Assembly (NCBI GenBank): GCA_040772225.1
Contig: JAXGYO010000002.1
Span: 558,001-622,000, forward strand
Direction: 5' to 3'
Source of the DNA: JAAYED01 sp040772225
GTDB lineage: Bacteria; Chloroflexota; Anaerolineae; UBA1429
Length of the DNA stretch: 64,000 nt
Under the pieces are notes generated by a model. The model made no database searches. It was not told where the DNA came from and saw only the letters and a list, made by a program, of their open reading frames with translations. The translations under genes and the position numbers were made by a program. Numbering within the stretch: the stretch's first letter is position 1; every line of letters begins with the position of its first letter. Shown here piece after piece: positions 31,470 through 41,594 of the stretch.

Positions 31470-34127
31470 ATGGCTCCCCCTTCTCCCATCTCGCCTATCC
31501 GACAGCAGTACCTGGACGTCAAACGCAACTATCCCGACGCCATCGTCTTTTTCCGGCTAGGTGACTTTTACGAGACCTTTGACGCAGATGCGCACATAGT
31601 GGCAGAGCAACTCGACATTGTCCTGACCTCGCGCAATGTGGCCAAAGGCCAGCGGGTGCCGATGGCAGGCGTTCCGCACCATGCCGCCGAGGGCTATATC
31701 GCCAAGCTCATCGAAAATGGCTTCAAGGTCGCGATCTGCGAGCAGATGGGTGACGAACCCATCAACGGGTTGATGCCACGCCAGGTCGTACGTGTTGTGA
31801 CGCCCGGAACCGTGGTGGAAACGGGACTGTTGCCTGACAAGCGCAACAATTACCTCGTCAGTATTGTACGAGACACCCATGCCGCCGGAGTTGCGTATGT
31901 GGACATCTCTACTGGAGAGATGGCGACTACACAGTTCAGCGACCCGGACGGTCAGGGACTGATTCGGGAGCTAGACCGTCTTTCTCCTGCGGAGGTAGTC
32001 ACAAGTGATAGGGGACAGCCCTGCTACGATCAGGGAACCGCGCATACGGACGAGGCACACCGGCGCTATCCCGAACTGGCGGCACTGACCGCAGCCGTCA
32101 CACTGTACGACGCCTGGCGCTTTGAGTACGGCAACTGCAGGCAGGCGCTCCTGGAGCAGTTCCGGGTTGAGACCCTGGCGGGGTTCGGTTGCGAAGACCT
32201 GCCGCTCGCCACACAGGCAGCCGGCGTCCTCGTTCAGTACCTCAAAGAGCACTCCTCTGGCGCGCTGGCACAGCTGGATACCCTCTCCACCTATTCGACA
32301 GACTCTTTCATGGCACTGGATATCTCAACCCGTCGTAACCTCGAACTGGTCGAGACCTTGCGTGACCGTACCCTCAAAGGCTCCCTCCTCTGGGTTCTTG
32401 ATCACACCCTCACGCCCATGGGTGGCCGGCTGCTGCGGCAATGGATCAACCAGCCGCTCCTGGATCGCGCCCAGTTGGAGCAGCGGCAGTCTGCCGTGGA
32501 GGCCTGTCTGCACAGCGCTACGCATAGAGCGGCCTTGCGCGACATCCTGCACGGCTTTGGAGACCTGGTACGTCTCTGCAACCGGGTCGTTCAAGGTATC
32601 GCGTCACCGCGCGATCTCCAGGGGTTGCACGCGTCTCTAGTGCGCAGTGCAGAGCTCAGGGCAGCCCTCGACGCTCTTGTTGCTCAGGTACAGATGCCAG
32701 GGACAACCGAACCCTACCCGATGGATCCGCAGGCCATCGACCCGTGCGAGGAGGCGGCGCGATGGATCGAGGAGGCTATCGTGGACGATCCTCCCGCCCT
32801 GGTCGGAGGAGGACGGATGATCCGCGCGGGATACTCGCGCGAGCGCGACGGCATCGACGCTTCCGTAGCTGAGGCGCGTCGCTGGGTCGCCAGTCTGGAG
32901 GCGGCAGAGCGCTCGCGTACCGGCATCAAGAGTCTAAAGGTAGGGTTCAACAAGGTCTTTGGCTACTATATCGAGATCACCCGCTCCAACACGGACGCAG
33001 TCCCTCCCGAGTACATCCGCAAACAGACCCTGGTCAACGCGGAACGGTACATCACCCCCGAGCTGAAAGAGCGCGAGTCTCTCATCCTTCACGCCGAAGA
33101 GCGAGCCCAGGAGCTTGAGGCGGAGCTCTACAAAGAGCTGCTCGAGCGCGTGCGTGGAATCGCCGACCGGATCCGCGCCACAGCGACCGCCGTGGCCCAT
33201 TTGGATGCATATCTAGCCCTTGCACAAGCCGCAGCCGAATATGACTATGTGCGGCCCGAGCTGGGCGACGACAGACGGATCGTTCTCAAGGCAGCGCGAC
33301 ATCCCGTCGTGGAACGGGCTCTACCCTCCGGCAGCTTTGTGCCTAACGATGTCCTGCTGGACGCAGATCAGGCCATCCACTTGATTACCGGCCCGAACAT
33401 GAGCGGCAAGTCCACCTATCTGAGAATGGTGGCGCTAATCACGCTGATGGCCCAGATTGGATCGTTTGTGCCAGCGGAGAGCGCGCACATAGGTCTCGTC
33501 GATCGCATCTTTAGCCGTGTGGGCGCGCAGGATGAGATCGCATCCGGGCAGAGCACGTTCATGGTGGAGATGGTGGAGTTGGCCAACATTCTGAACCATG
33601 CCACAGAACGTAGTTTGCTCATCCTGGACGAGATCGGCCGCGGAACCAGCACCTACGACGGCATCTCTATCGCCTGGGCGGTGGTAGAATATCTACACAA
33701 TCATCCCGGGCTATGCCCGCGCACCCTCTTTGCCACACACTATCATGAACTGACCGAGCTTGAGGGTTTCCTGCCGAACGTCCACAACGAGAACGTTGCC
33801 GTACACTCGCAGGGCGATCAGGTCGTCTTTACGCACTTTATCGTCCCCGGGGGCGCCGACAGGAGCTATGGCATTCATGTGGCCGAGATGGCCGGGTTGC
33901 CGCGTGCCGTCGTCAGCCGCGCGCGCGAGATACTGAGCGATCTCGAAGGATCAGCCCGTCGAGTGCCCGTTGCCTCCGGTGCCACCATCATCAAAGTGCG
34001 GCAGCTATCGCTCCTGAGCGACACCAATCCCGCCCTCGAGGCCCTGCGCGATCTCAAGGTCGATGAGCTATCGCCTCTGGAGGCACTAAACAGGCTGGCC
34101 GAGCTCCAGCGCCTGGCCAGGGAATGA
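31470..34127 (+). CDS. mutS: DNA mismatch repair protein MutS
   Basis: A full-length 885-residue MutS. The mismatch-recognition domain carries the Phe-x-Glu motif (FRLGDFYETF, residues ~31-40). The ATPase domain has Walker A GPNMSGKST (~641-649), the signature region DEIASGQSTFMVEM, Walker B LLILDEIGRGTSTYDG and the His switch FATHYHEL. The frame extends upstream to 31269 inside the previous gene, but ATG 31470 is the normal N-terminus for MutS1 (IRQQYLDVKRNYPD). Its TGA overlaps the next ATG by 4 nt. No mutL is seen in the window. Confidence 0.96.
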   Translation: MAPPSPISPIRQQYLDVKRNYPDAIVFFRLGDFYETFDADAHIVAEQLDIVLTSRNVAKGQRVPMAGVPHHAAEGYIAKLIENGFKVAICEQMGDEPINGLMPRQVVRVVTPGTVVETGLLPDKRNNYLVSIVRDTHAAGVAYVDISTGEMATTQFSDPDGQGLIRELDRLSPAEVVTSDRGQPCYDQGTAHTDEAHRRYPELAALTAAVTLYDAWRFEYGNCRQALLEQFRVETLAGFGCEDLPLATQAAGVLVQYLKEHSSGALAQLDTLSTYSTDSFMALDISTRRNLELVETLRDRTLKGSLLWVLDHTLTPMGGRLLRQWINQPLLDRAQLEQRQSAVEACLHSATHRAALRDILHGFGDLVRLCNRVVQGIASPRDLQGLHASLVRSAELRAALDALVAQVQMPGTTEPYPMDPQAIDPCEEAARWIEEAIVDDPPALVGGGRMIRAGYSRERDGIDASVAEARRWVASLEAAERSRTGIKSLKVGFNKVFGYYIEITRSNTDAVPPEYIRKQTLVNAERYITPELKERESLILHAEERAQELEAELYKELLERVRGIADRIRATATAVAHLDAYLALAQAAAEYDYVRPELGDDRRIVLKAARHPVVERALPSGSFVPNDVLLDADQAIHLITGPNMSGKSTYLRMVALITLMAQIGSFVPAESAHIGLVDRIFSRVGAQDEIASGQSTFMVEMVELANILNHATERSLLILDEIGRGTSTYDGISIAWAVVEYLHNHPGLCPRTLFATHYHELTELEGFLPNVHNENVAVHSQGDQVVFTHFIVPGGADRSYGIHVAEMAGLPRAVVSRAREILSDLEGSARRVPVASGATIIKVRQLSLLSDTNPALEALRDLKVDELSPLEALNRLAELQRLARE

Positions 34128-36607
34128 AGCGACAGGCGCTGACTGCTGCGCTCTGCTCCCTGCTGGCGATCCTGATCGCCAGCGGTGTTTTATGGATCGG
34201 GAACCCCACGCGAACCCGGACGGGCATTGTGCAGGACCGGGACACCCGCGCCACCGCCATACTGCAACCCGGCGTCACGCTCACCCAGACCTTTACATCG
34301 CGCGAGAATGGCCTCCAGACGATTGCGCTCAAGCCGGCCATCGATGGCATGGCTCTCCTGACGGGCAACCAGCTAAGTGTGGTTCTGGAGCCTCTCGACA
34401 GCGCACCAGCCGCAGCGATTCGCATGTCCGTCTCGCCCGAGCAAATCTCGACGGACAGCACCCTTCTACTTCGCTTTTCACCACAGGAGGGTTCCAGATC
34501 CACCCGGTACCAGCTGGTGCTATCTTGTCCAAAGGGTTGCGACCTGAGCCTGGCTGCCTCACAGCAAGATAGCCTCGCTGGCGGTGAGCTAATGGTGAAC
34601 GGCGCCGCAATGGACAGCGATCTCTGGCTGACCACGTACTACACACAGAGCTATCGAGACCTGGTGGCCGCTCTGCCCGATATCGTGAGGCGGTGGTCAC
34701 CTGGCCTCCTGGCCGCTCTCCTCCTGCTCTTTGCCCCGGGCCTCGCCGGAACCCTGGTCTTGCTGGACGGTCATCGCCGTCCACCAGCCGCGACTCTGGG
34801 CCTGGCGTTGGCCCTGAGCATGGCATTCTGGCCATTGATGCTCCTCTGGATGAGTACCCTCAAGCTAGCCATGAACGCATCATGGGCCTGGGCTATCACA
34901 GCTGGATCGGTGGCCGTTTCGATGGCCAGCTGCGTGAGACGGATGCGCAAACCGGTGGCCTGTCTCAGAGCTCCCTGGGATGCGTCTCAGATTACGCTCA
35001 TCGTCATCACTGCACTGGCGATATTGCTCCGCCTGATTCAGGCCAGAGAATTGCTGGTGCCCGCCTGGGTCGATTCAGTCCATCACACCATGCTGACCTC
35101 TCTCATCGTGGAAAAGGGCGTCATCCCGGTGATTGGGGCGCCGTACATGGAAGCAGATGCTCTGCACTACCATTACGGCTTTCACGCCCTGGCCGCCGCT
35201 CTCAGCTGGCTTGCCGATCTGAGTCCGGACCAGAGTGTACTGCTGATGGGACAAGTGCTCTCCGGCCTGGCGGGACTGCCCCTCTATGGGCTCGTAGGTG
35301 CTTTAGCGCGGGCCCGCAGAGGTGAACTATCCCTGGCATGGCGCTGGGCCGGAGTCATTGCAGCCGCAGTGCCTGCTTTTCTGACCTACATGCCAGCATA
35401 CTATGTCAGCTGGGGGCGCTACACCCAGTTGGCCGGGCTGGTGATGTTACCGGCGTTGGTGGCTCTATCCCTTTTTCTGGTGACGTCGCGCCGTCGCACA
35501 AAAGTGGCGCTTTCGCTTGCCTTTCTGGCTGCCGGATTGGCACTCACGCACTACCGCGTCCTATTCTACTACGCACTGCTATGGCCCGCCTGTGCCCTCC
35601 TGACTGCTACAGGGGCGCTGGGTACCTGGCGGGGCTTCCCCGCGATGCTGAACACGACCTGGCAGGCGATCCGCATCGCTGCACTCTCGCTGATCCTTAC
35701 CGGACCGTGGGCAGTACATGTCGTCAGAAGCGCGCTAGTGCCAAGGGCAGACCTCTATGGATCCTGGGTGGCCCCGCCGGGCATTGACACAAGTTTTCCC
35801 GCAGCGCTGGCGCGCGCCGGGAACACCGAATGGATCCTGGCACTGGCCGGCGCGGGCCTGATCTATGCCCTATTGCGCAGACGGTGGCCCCTCGCTCTGA
35901 TTGGGCTGTGGAGCGGGACCTGTCTGCTCGTGTCAGATCCTGGCATTGTGGGGCTTCCGGGCTCCTGGTTTGTGCACGGCACCAGCGCGTTCATCAGTTA
36001 CTGGCTGCCCGCCGGCGTGCTCATCGGCACTTGTATTGCCGAACTGCTGCTCCGGCCTGTCGCACATCTTTCCGGCAGAGCCGGCAGATGGGGGACCGCG
36101 ATCATGCCGGTATTCCTGACAGGCGCTCTGGTAGGGGGAGCAACCCTGGCTCTCTGGCGAGACGCGGATGTGGTGAACTCGCGGACGGTGCTGCTTCAAG
36201 AGACGGATATGCCTGCCATAGCGTGGGCCAGGGAGCATCTGCCGGAGGACAGCCTGACGCTCGTAAACACAGTGCCGTGGCAGGCCGGGATGCCCATGGG
36301 CTCTGATGCGGGATGGTGGTTACCCTACCTCGCTAGCCGGACAGTAACGTTCCCTTCCGTGCTGATTTCCCAGGGTAACGAGGAATACCGTGCGAGGACC
36401 ATGGCTCTGGCTGAGCAGGTGATGCAATCCCAGGATCTGACGTCTCCGGACTTTATCGCCGGACTCGCCGATGCTGGCGTGACGCACCTGTTCGTAGGGA
36501 CGCGCGGGGGACCTCTCCAACCGGACAGGCTGGAGGACCCGCATTATGTCGAGCTATACCGGTACGGGCCGACCCGGATCTACCGATTGGATGCAGACGT
36601 CCGCTGA
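34124..36607 (+). CDS. Large polytopic membrane protein, glycosyltransferase-like topology
   Basis: An 827-residue protein. An N-terminal membrane helix is followed by a ~160-residue extracytoplasmic domain. Roughly ten to twelve membrane helices then span residues ~195-690, and a final soluble domain (~690-827) follows (AREHLPEDSLTLVNTVPWQAG, AGVTHLFVGTRGGP). The first extracytoplasmic loop after the early helices contains DSVHHTMLTSLIVEKG and YHYGFHALAA, which recalls GT-C glycosyltransferases and related polymer-assembly proteins. No family can be named with confidence. It is translationally coupled to mutS (ATGA overlap), which does not suggest a role in repair. Confidence 0.6.
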   Translation: MKRQALTAALCSLLAILIASGVLWIGNPTRTRTGIVQDRDTRATAILQPGVTLTQTFTSRENGLQTIALKPAIDGMALLTGNQLSVVLEPLDSAPAAAIRMSVSPEQISTDSTLLLRFSPQEGSRSTRYQLVLSCPKGCDLSLAASQQDSLAGGELMVNGAAMDSDLWLTTYYTQSYRDLVAALPDIVRRWSPGLLAALLLLFAPGLAGTLVLLDGHRRPPAATLGLALALSMAFWPLMLLWMSTLKLAMNASWAWAITAGSVAVSMASCVRRMRKPVACLRAPWDASQITLIVITALAILLRLIQARELLVPAWVDSVHHTMLTSLIVEKGVIPVIGAPYMEADALHYHYGFHALAAALSWLADLSPDQSVLLMGQVLSGLAGLPLYGLVGALARARRGELSLAWRWAGVIAAAVPAFLTYMPAYYVSWGRYTQLAGLVMLPALVALSLFLVTSRRRTKVALSLAFLAAGLALTHYRVLFYYALLWPACALLTATGALGTWRGFPAMLNTTWQAIRIAALSLILTGPWAVHVVRSALVPRADLYGSWVAPPGIDTSFPAALARAGNTEWILALAGAGLIYALLRRRWPLALIGLWSGTCLLVSDPGIVGLPGSWFVHGTSAFISYWLPAGVLIGTCIAELLLRPVAHLSGRAGRWGTAIMPVFLTGALVGGATLALWRDADVVNSRTVLLQETDMPAIAWAREHLPEDSLTLVNTVPWQAGMPMGSDAGWWLPYLASRTVTFPSVLISQGNEEYRARTMALAEQVMQSQDLTSPDFIAGLADAGVTHLFVGTRGGPLQPDRLEDPHYVELYRYGPTRIYRLDADVR

Positions 36608-36613
36608 GGCTGG

Positions 36614-38533
36614 CTAGGACTGCTCCTGGGCGTCTCTCTCCATCTGCACAAGCGTCTCGGCCACCTGGTCGATAGCTACGCGCTGCTTCCGGTAATAGTC
36701 CGATTCGCTCACGGCCAGACGCCGAACCACGTCGCGAATCTTGTACCCCTGAACAAAGCGCAGATCGAGGATATTGTACAACAGCCACTCTGCCGAGGTC
36801 ATGGAACGGGGCCCCTCGGGTTTGAGGCGCTCAATCGCCTCCTGGAGCACGGCACGCATCGCCTTGACGGGGACGTTGTCGTTCTCCGGCATGGCCTGCT
36901 GCACGGCGTGCAATCTCCTCAGCTCGCTCTGCGTCAGTTTCGGGCCACCCCACAGCTGAGTGAGCGCATCCTTGACCATCTGCGAAAAGTCAGGCGAGTG
37001 AACCGGGCTCGTCTCTAGGACAGCCAGAGCTTCCTCGCTGACACTGAACGGGCTGGAACGCCAGCCCTGAATCTGATCGAGTTCATCGTCGAGGGTCTGC
37101 ACCAGAGCGAACACCTGCTGCTGGAGCCGCATATCTTCCAGCGCCATCTCCGCGCGCCGCACCAGACCGTGAGCCGCGTCGATCTGCTCCTGAGTATAGT
37201 CGCCCGGCAAACTCACTGCTCGAAAACCCAGGATGCCCATCACCGACTGGTCAGAGCGCCGCTTTAACGGCAGGAGGAGATGACCATCACTCACGATAAA
37301 GTCCTCATTCGCGAGAGAACCATCGCGCCGGCTCGTCGCCAGGTCTTGCACCAATTTGGGCAGCGAAGTCTGCGCCAGGAAGGCTTCAGCAGCCGCACGA
37401 GACCCGGAAAACACTCTGATTCGCAGGTCCTCATCCTGCACAGTAACCACAAAACCTGCTGGCGCACGCAACAGCTCGCACAAGGCAACCAGCGTATTCT
37501 CCAGCAGTTGCTGCAGGTCCGTCGTTGTGAGCAGACGTTGGTCCAGCGACTGCAGCCAGGAGATCTCTTGCCGGTCTTTACGGTAGATGACCCGGTCCAG
37601 CGCAGGTTTGGCAAGGCTGATGATCACTTGAAGAGCCACAACCGCACCCGCTACCGCAATGACCATGATAGTATCTCTCGGCAAGCCGAGGATGTCCGGC
37701 ACATGCGGGATGCTCAGCATGATCACCACAACAGCGATCGCCACGGCCGTACCGCGCATCAAAAAGTGCAGCAGATGGTGCTTGACCACCCGGTCGGGGA
37801 GCAAGACCCCTTGATAGGCCACGGTGTAGGCGATGACGATCGTCATCACAGCGATCGCCACATTACCTGCCAGCGTGATCAGCATGACCAGGAGCGGGGC
37901 GACTCCGCCGATCACGAGAGGAAGCAACAGGTAGGGAAGGACACCGACGGTCGGCGCCAGGATGGCGATCATCAGGTAAGCCATGCGGCGGCGCGACGTG
38001 GAGGTCAGGCAAGCGTTACGCGCTCTGGTGATGTTGATCCAGCCCGCGATGCACGTCAGGGTGTAATAGGCCGCGGACAGCCAGAACAGGGACCCGGGCA
38101 CCAGGGTGTACCGAGACTGCACTTGCTCCACGCCCGAAAAAAGCAGATCTGAGGAGGCCGCCATGGCCACAGCCACGGCACTGGCCAGATACGCTGCAAA
38201 AACGCTCAAGCGGCGGAGCCTGGAGGCGTGCCCTGTGGAGCTCAGCACCGCATCGGAGAATTGCAGATATGCCGCCGGGACAAAGATAATCCCCGCCCAC
38301 TGTACCCGCAACCACAGATAGGCGGCGTCGGCAGTCGCGACGCCATTCAAGGTGATCTCGACGACATACACTAACGTCACAAAAGCGACCATCGCGCAAA
38401 AAGCACGCGCTACCGGGCTCTTCCAGTTGTGCGTCAGAATGTAGACGAACAGCGAAAAGCCGATGATGACGTTAGCAGACGCGAGCAGCAGGTTACTGAA
38501 CGCTACGATGGACTCGAAAGATATTCCAGACAT
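36614..38533 (-). CDS. Membrane-embedded GAF sensor with C-terminal HTH-like region, no kinase
   Basis: A 639-residue protein. Residues ~1-320 hold about nine to ten membrane helices, the first part like the 7TM sensory region of some histidine kinases. A GAF-like domain follows (~330-480: LLTTTDLQQLLENTLVALCELLRAPAGFVV ... LLLPLKRRSDQSVMGILGF). A helical linker then leads to a C-terminal segment (~590-635) ending EWLLYNILDLRFVQGYKIRDVVRRLAVSESDYYRKQRVAI, which looks like a helix-turn-helix of the sigma-region-4 or LuxR kind. No kinase, phosphatase or cyclase domain is present. It follows cdsA by 16 nt and is probably the last gene of the rpsB operon. Confidence 0.6.
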   Translation of the reverse strand: MSGISFESIVAFSNLLLASANVIIGFSLFVYILTHNWKSPVARAFCAMVAFVTLVYVVEITLNGVATADAAYLWLRVQWAGIIFVPAAYLQFSDAVLSSTGHASRLRRLSVFAAYLASAVAVAMAASSDLLFSGVEQVQSRYTLVPGSLFWLSAAYYTLTCIAGWINITRARNACLTSTSRRRMAYLMIAILAPTVGVLPYLLLPLVIGGVAPLLVMLITLAGNVAIAVMTIVIAYTVAYQGVLLPDRVVKHHLLHFLMRGTAVAIAVVVIMLSIPHVPDILGLPRDTIMVIAVAGAVVALQVIISLAKPALDRVIYRKDRQEISWLQSLDQRLLTTTDLQQLLENTLVALCELLRAPAGFVVTVQDEDLRIRVFSGSRAAAEAFLAQTSLPKLVQDLATSRRDGSLANEDFIVSDGHLLLPLKRRSDQSVMGILGFRAVSLPGDYTQEQIDAAHGLVRRAEMALEDMRLQQQVFALVQTLDDELDQIQGWRSSPFSVSEEALAVLETSPVHSPDFSQMVKDALTQLWGGPKLTQSELRRLHAVQQAMPENDNVPVKAMRAVLQEAIERLKPEGPRSMTSAEWLLYNILDLRFVQGYKIRDVVRRLAVSESDYYRKQRVAIDQVAETLVQMERDAQEQS

Positions 38534-38549
38534 ATTACCCTAGGTTTGC

Positions 38550-39347
38550 TCACCACGCCGATCCTGATAGAAGCAAGGCGGCGTAATACACGGCTGGAGC
38601 CACGAACAGGAGACTATCGATGCGATCAAGCATGCCCCCGTGACCAGGTATCAGTGTGCCCGAGTCCTTTGCCCCCGCCTGGCGCTTGATCACCGACTCG
38701 GCCAGATCGCCCAGCGTGGCGGCGATGACCAACACCAGCCCAAGGACTATACCCTGCCAGTGAGGCAGCCCCAGGCCAATCCGCGCGATTGCCCAGACAG
38801 AGCTGATTCCAAAGAGCAGTCCTCCACCGACGCCCTCCCAGGACTTGCCCGGACTGATGGCGGGGGCTAGTTTTCGCTTTCCAAAGCGACTGCCCAACCA
38901 GTACGCGCCGGTATCGCTGATCCAGGTGCCAAGCAGCGCCAGAGAGACCCACATCAGGCCATCGTCCAGCGCACGCAGAGAGACAAAATGCGCAAGCCCC
39001 AGACCAATATACAGACCGGCTACGGTCACACCCCAGCTCTGTAGAGATCCCTCGCGGTTATGATGAAAGATCTCGACCGTGAGGCTCACGGCCGCCAGGA
39101 GAAAGACCGCCGGGCGAAGGAAATCCTGTCCGGCGAGTTGGGCATCGAGCACCGCCAGCGGAACAAAGATCAGGCTCGCGATAGTGGTCGGTCGTAGACC
39201 AATCGACCGTGCGAGGTTGCAGTATTCCAGTGTAGCCAGTACACCGGCCAGGGCGAGTCCGCCAGCGAGATACCAGCCGCCAAGATAGACGAGCAGCGCA
39301 ACGAGAGGTATCAGAAGCGCAGCACTCAAGATACGCTTTGTCAGCAC
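38550..39347 (-). CDS. cdsA: Phosphatidate cytidylyltransferase
   Basis: A 265-residue polytopic enzyme making CDP-diacylglycerol from phosphatidate and CTP, the entry to phospholipid synthesis. The signature SVIKRQAGAKDSGTLIPGHGGMLDRIDSL is intact near the C-terminus, preceded by about seven membrane helices and DTGAYWLGSRFGKRKLAPAISPGKSWEG. It lies 41 nt after uppS in the usual bacterial frr-uppS-cdsA order. Confidence 0.95.
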   Translation of the reverse strand: MLTKRILSAALLIPLVALLVYLGGWYLAGGLALAGVLATLEYCNLARSIGLRPTTIASLIFVPLAVLDAQLAGQDFLRPAVFLLAAVSLTVEIFHHNREGSLQSWGVTVAGLYIGLGLAHFVSLRALDDGLMWVSLALLGTWISDTGAYWLGSRFGKRKLAPAISPGKSWEGVGGGLLFGISSVWAIARIGLGLPHWQGIVLGLVLVIAATLGDLAESVIKRQAGAKDSGTLIPGHGGMLDRIDSLLFVAPAVYYAALLLSGSAW

Positions 39348-39388
39348 TGACAGCCTCCTCAGATGCGCCAGCGAAATTCCTGCATGAC

Positions 39389-40132
39389 TCAGGACGTCTT
39401 TTCGAGACCGCCAAATCGGCGGTGTCGCGACTGAAATGCCTGAATAGCCCGCATCAGCTCCGTAGGATCGAAATCGGGCCAGAGCGTTGGTGTCGAGTAG
39501 AACTCTGCATAGGCCGCCTGCCAGATCAGGAAATTGCTCAGGCGCATCTCACCTGCCGTCCGGATCACCAGATCAGGATCGGACTGACCGGCGGTAGAGA
39601 GGTGAGCAGAGATCATTTCCTCGTCGATGTCTTCGGACCTGACGCCAGCCCGCACAATTTCGCGCACTGCATCGACGATGTCAGCCCTGCCCCCATAGTT
39701 GAGAGCAACGTTAACAGCCATGGCGGTATTGTTGCGTGTCTTTTCCTCAGCTGCCGCTATGGCCCGGGCCAGAGACGGGTCGAGCTCGGCGCGACGCCCG
39801 AGTATGCGCAACCGCACGCCCCTCTGGTGGAGTTCTTCAAGCTCCCGTAATAGCACATTGTGTGCTAGCATCATGAGGGCGCGCACTTCTGGCCGCGGCC
39901 GTGACCAATTCTCTGTCGAAAAAGCGTAGAGGGTGACTGTGTGAATACCCAAATCGCCGGCAGCTTGGAGCACGGTCTTGAGATTCTCGGTGCCCGCCCT
40001 GTGGCCCGCCGTGCGCGGTAGACCCCGCGCCTGCGCCCAGCGACCGTTTCCGTCCATGATGATGCCCACGTGTGCCGGGATACGGGCAGGGTCCAGGTAC
40101 AGAGCGCCCTCAGACTGAGTCTCTGAACTCAC
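39389..40132 (-). CDS. uppS: Isoprenyl transferase (undecaprenyl diphosphate synthase type)
   Basis: A 247-residue cis-prenyltransferase making polyprenyl diphosphate carrier lipid for cell-wall synthesis. It shows HVGIIMDGNGRWA (catalytic Asp), TLYAFSTENWSRP, and the C-terminal diphosphate-binding motif RTAGEMRLSNFLIWQ. It starts at GTG 40132, whose first base is the last base of the frr stop (TAGTG), so translation is likely coupled. Confidence 0.95.
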   Translation of the reverse strand: MSSETQSEGALYLDPARIPAHVGIIMDGNGRWAQARGLPRTAGHRAGTENLKTVLQAAGDLGIHTVTLYAFSTENWSRPRPEVRALMMLAHNVLLRELEELHQRGVRLRILGRRAELDPSLARAIAAAEEKTRNNTAMAVNVALNYGGRADIVDAVREIVRAGVRSEDIDEEMISAHLSTAGQSDPDLVIRTAGEMRLSNFLIWQAAYAEFYSTPTLWPDFDPTELMRAIQAFQSRHRRFGGLEKTS

Positions 40133-40689
40133 TAGAACTCCATGATCTCGGCCTGCTTCTGCTCGCCGAGCTCATCCGCCTTCGCCGTATACTCATCCGT
40201 CACCGACTGGAGGTCTTCCCTGGACTTGTAATAGTCGTCTTCAGAGATCTCGCCCGCTTTTTCCAGATCCGTCAGTGACTTGAGCGCATCGCGCCGCAGG
40301 TTTCGGATGGCCACACGCGCCTCTTCCGCGCGGCGGTTCACAAGCCGTGCGAGCTCATGCCGTCGCTCATCGGTCAGCGGAGGAACAGACAACCGGATGA
40401 TCCTGCCGTCATTGTTCGGCGTAAGGCCCAGATCCGACTTTAGTATGGCCCGCTCGATCGCACTCAGCGTGCTAACATCCCATGGTCGAATAGTGATCAG
40501 GCGAGGTTCAGGAACTGCCACGGTGGCCATCTGGTTCAGCGGCAGAACGCTGTCGTAGACTTCAACGCGGATGCGATCGAGGAGCGCGGGCGATGCCCGG
40601 CCGGTGCGGATGCCTGTCAAATCCGAGCGCAGAGCCGTGATGGCCTTTTCCATGCGCTCTTCAATATCGAGCATAATCTCATCAATCAC
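40132..40689 (-). CDS. frr: Ribosome recycling factor
   Basis: A 185-residue protein of normal RRF length. The long helical domain contains MEKAITALRSDLTGIRTGRASPALLDRI and NRRAEEARVAIRNLRRDALKSL, and the small beta domain contains ITIRPWD. With EF-G it splits post-termination ribosomes. It lies 94 nt after pyrH in the classical rpsB-tsf-pyrH-frr order. GGAGGCGAAAC precedes the ATG. Confidence 0.96.
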   Translation of the reverse strand: MIDEIMLDIEERMEKAITALRSDLTGIRTGRASPALLDRIRVEVYDSVLPLNQMATVAVPEPRLITIRPWDVSTLSAIERAILKSDLGLTPNNDGRIIRLSVPPLTDERRHELARLVNRRAEEARVAIRNLRRDALKSLTDLEKAGEISEDDYYKSREDLQSVTDEYTAKADELGEQKQAEIMEF

Positions 40690-40783
40690 TGTTTCGCCTC
40701 CTCGGAATTATGTTACTGCTCATGAGCCCCTGTGCCAACTGCCGGCACAGCGCGCCCCCCGAGGGCAGGTGACCTCTACCCCT

Positions 40784-41497
40784 TTACGAGACAATCGTAC
40801 CTATCGGCTCGCCCTTGACTGCGCGGACCACGCTATCGGGCGGCTCCAGCTTGAATACCATGAGCGGCAAATTGTTGTCCATGCAAAGAGAGAGCGCCGT
40901 GCTGTCCATAACACCGACGCCCATATTCAGTGCCTCGAGATAGGTCAAGCGGTCAAAGCGCCTGGCCCCTTGATGACGCATGGGGTCCTTGTCATACACA
41001 CCATCGACCTTGGTCGCTTTGAGCAGTATCTCCGCATCGATCTCCATCGCTCGCAGCGATGCGGCCGTATCCGTCGTAAAGTAGGGATTCCCCGTACCGG
41101 CACCAAAGATAACCACCCTCCCCTTTTCCAGGTGCCGAATGGCGCGGCGACGGATGTAGGGTTCAGCCACGTCCCGCATCTCAATGGCGGTCTGCACCCG
41201 CGTATCCACATCCATGCGCTCCAAAGCGTCCTGCAGCGCCATGGCATTCATCACAGTACCCAGCATGCCCATATAATCAGCGGTGGCGCGATCCATACCG
41301 TACGCCATAACGCTCGCGCCGCGCAGGATATTACCGCCCCCGATCACAATCGCGATCTCTACGCCGAGCTCGTACGCCGGCTTGATCTGCTTGGCGACCT
41401 CTTCGACGATGGCCGGGTCGATACCAAAGCCGGAACTACCGGCCAGAAACTCGCCGCTGAGCTTGAGCAACACCCGCTTATAACTGGCCTGAGACAC
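40784..41497 (-). CDS. pyrH: UMP kinase
   Basis: A 237-residue amino-acid-kinase-fold enzyme that phosphorylates UMP to UDP. It shows RVLLKLSGEFLAG, VIGGGNILRG, ATADYMGMLGTVMNA, VIFGAGTGNPYFTTDTAA and KATKVDGVYDKDP. An ATG at 41509 is in frame, but its second and third codons form GGAGGT, which sits 4 nt before GTG 41497; I therefore prefer the GTG. The enzyme is usually hexameric and activated by GTP. Confidence 0.95.
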   Translation of the reverse strand: MSQASYKRVLLKLSGEFLAGSSGFGIDPAIVEEVAKQIKPAYELGVEIAIVIGGGNILRGASVMAYGMDRATADYMGMLGTVMNAMALQDALERMDVDTRVQTAIEMRDVAEPYIRRRAIRHLEKGRVVIFGAGTGNPYFTTDTAASLRAMEIDAEILLKATKVDGVYDKDPMRHQGARRFDRLTYLEALNMGVGVMDSTALSLCMDNNLPLMVFKLEPPDSVVRAVKGEPIGTIVS

Positions 41498-41523
41498 GGT
41501 TACCTCCATGACGGATCCGTGAC

Positions 41524-41564
41524 AACTGCCCGGCCAGAGAATCCCTGTCATGGCCGGGCCAGTT
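41524..41564 (-). other. Hairpin between tsf and pyrH
   Basis: A 13-bp GC-rich stem with one bulge (AACTGCCCGGCCA 41524-41536, TGGCCGGGCCAGTT 41551-41564) in the 97-nt tsf-pyrH gap. No T-run follows on the minus strand, so attenuation or mRNA processing is more likely than complete termination. Confidence 0.45.
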
Positions 41565-41594
41565 GGTTCTTGGCGGCTCTGATAGCTACCCGGC

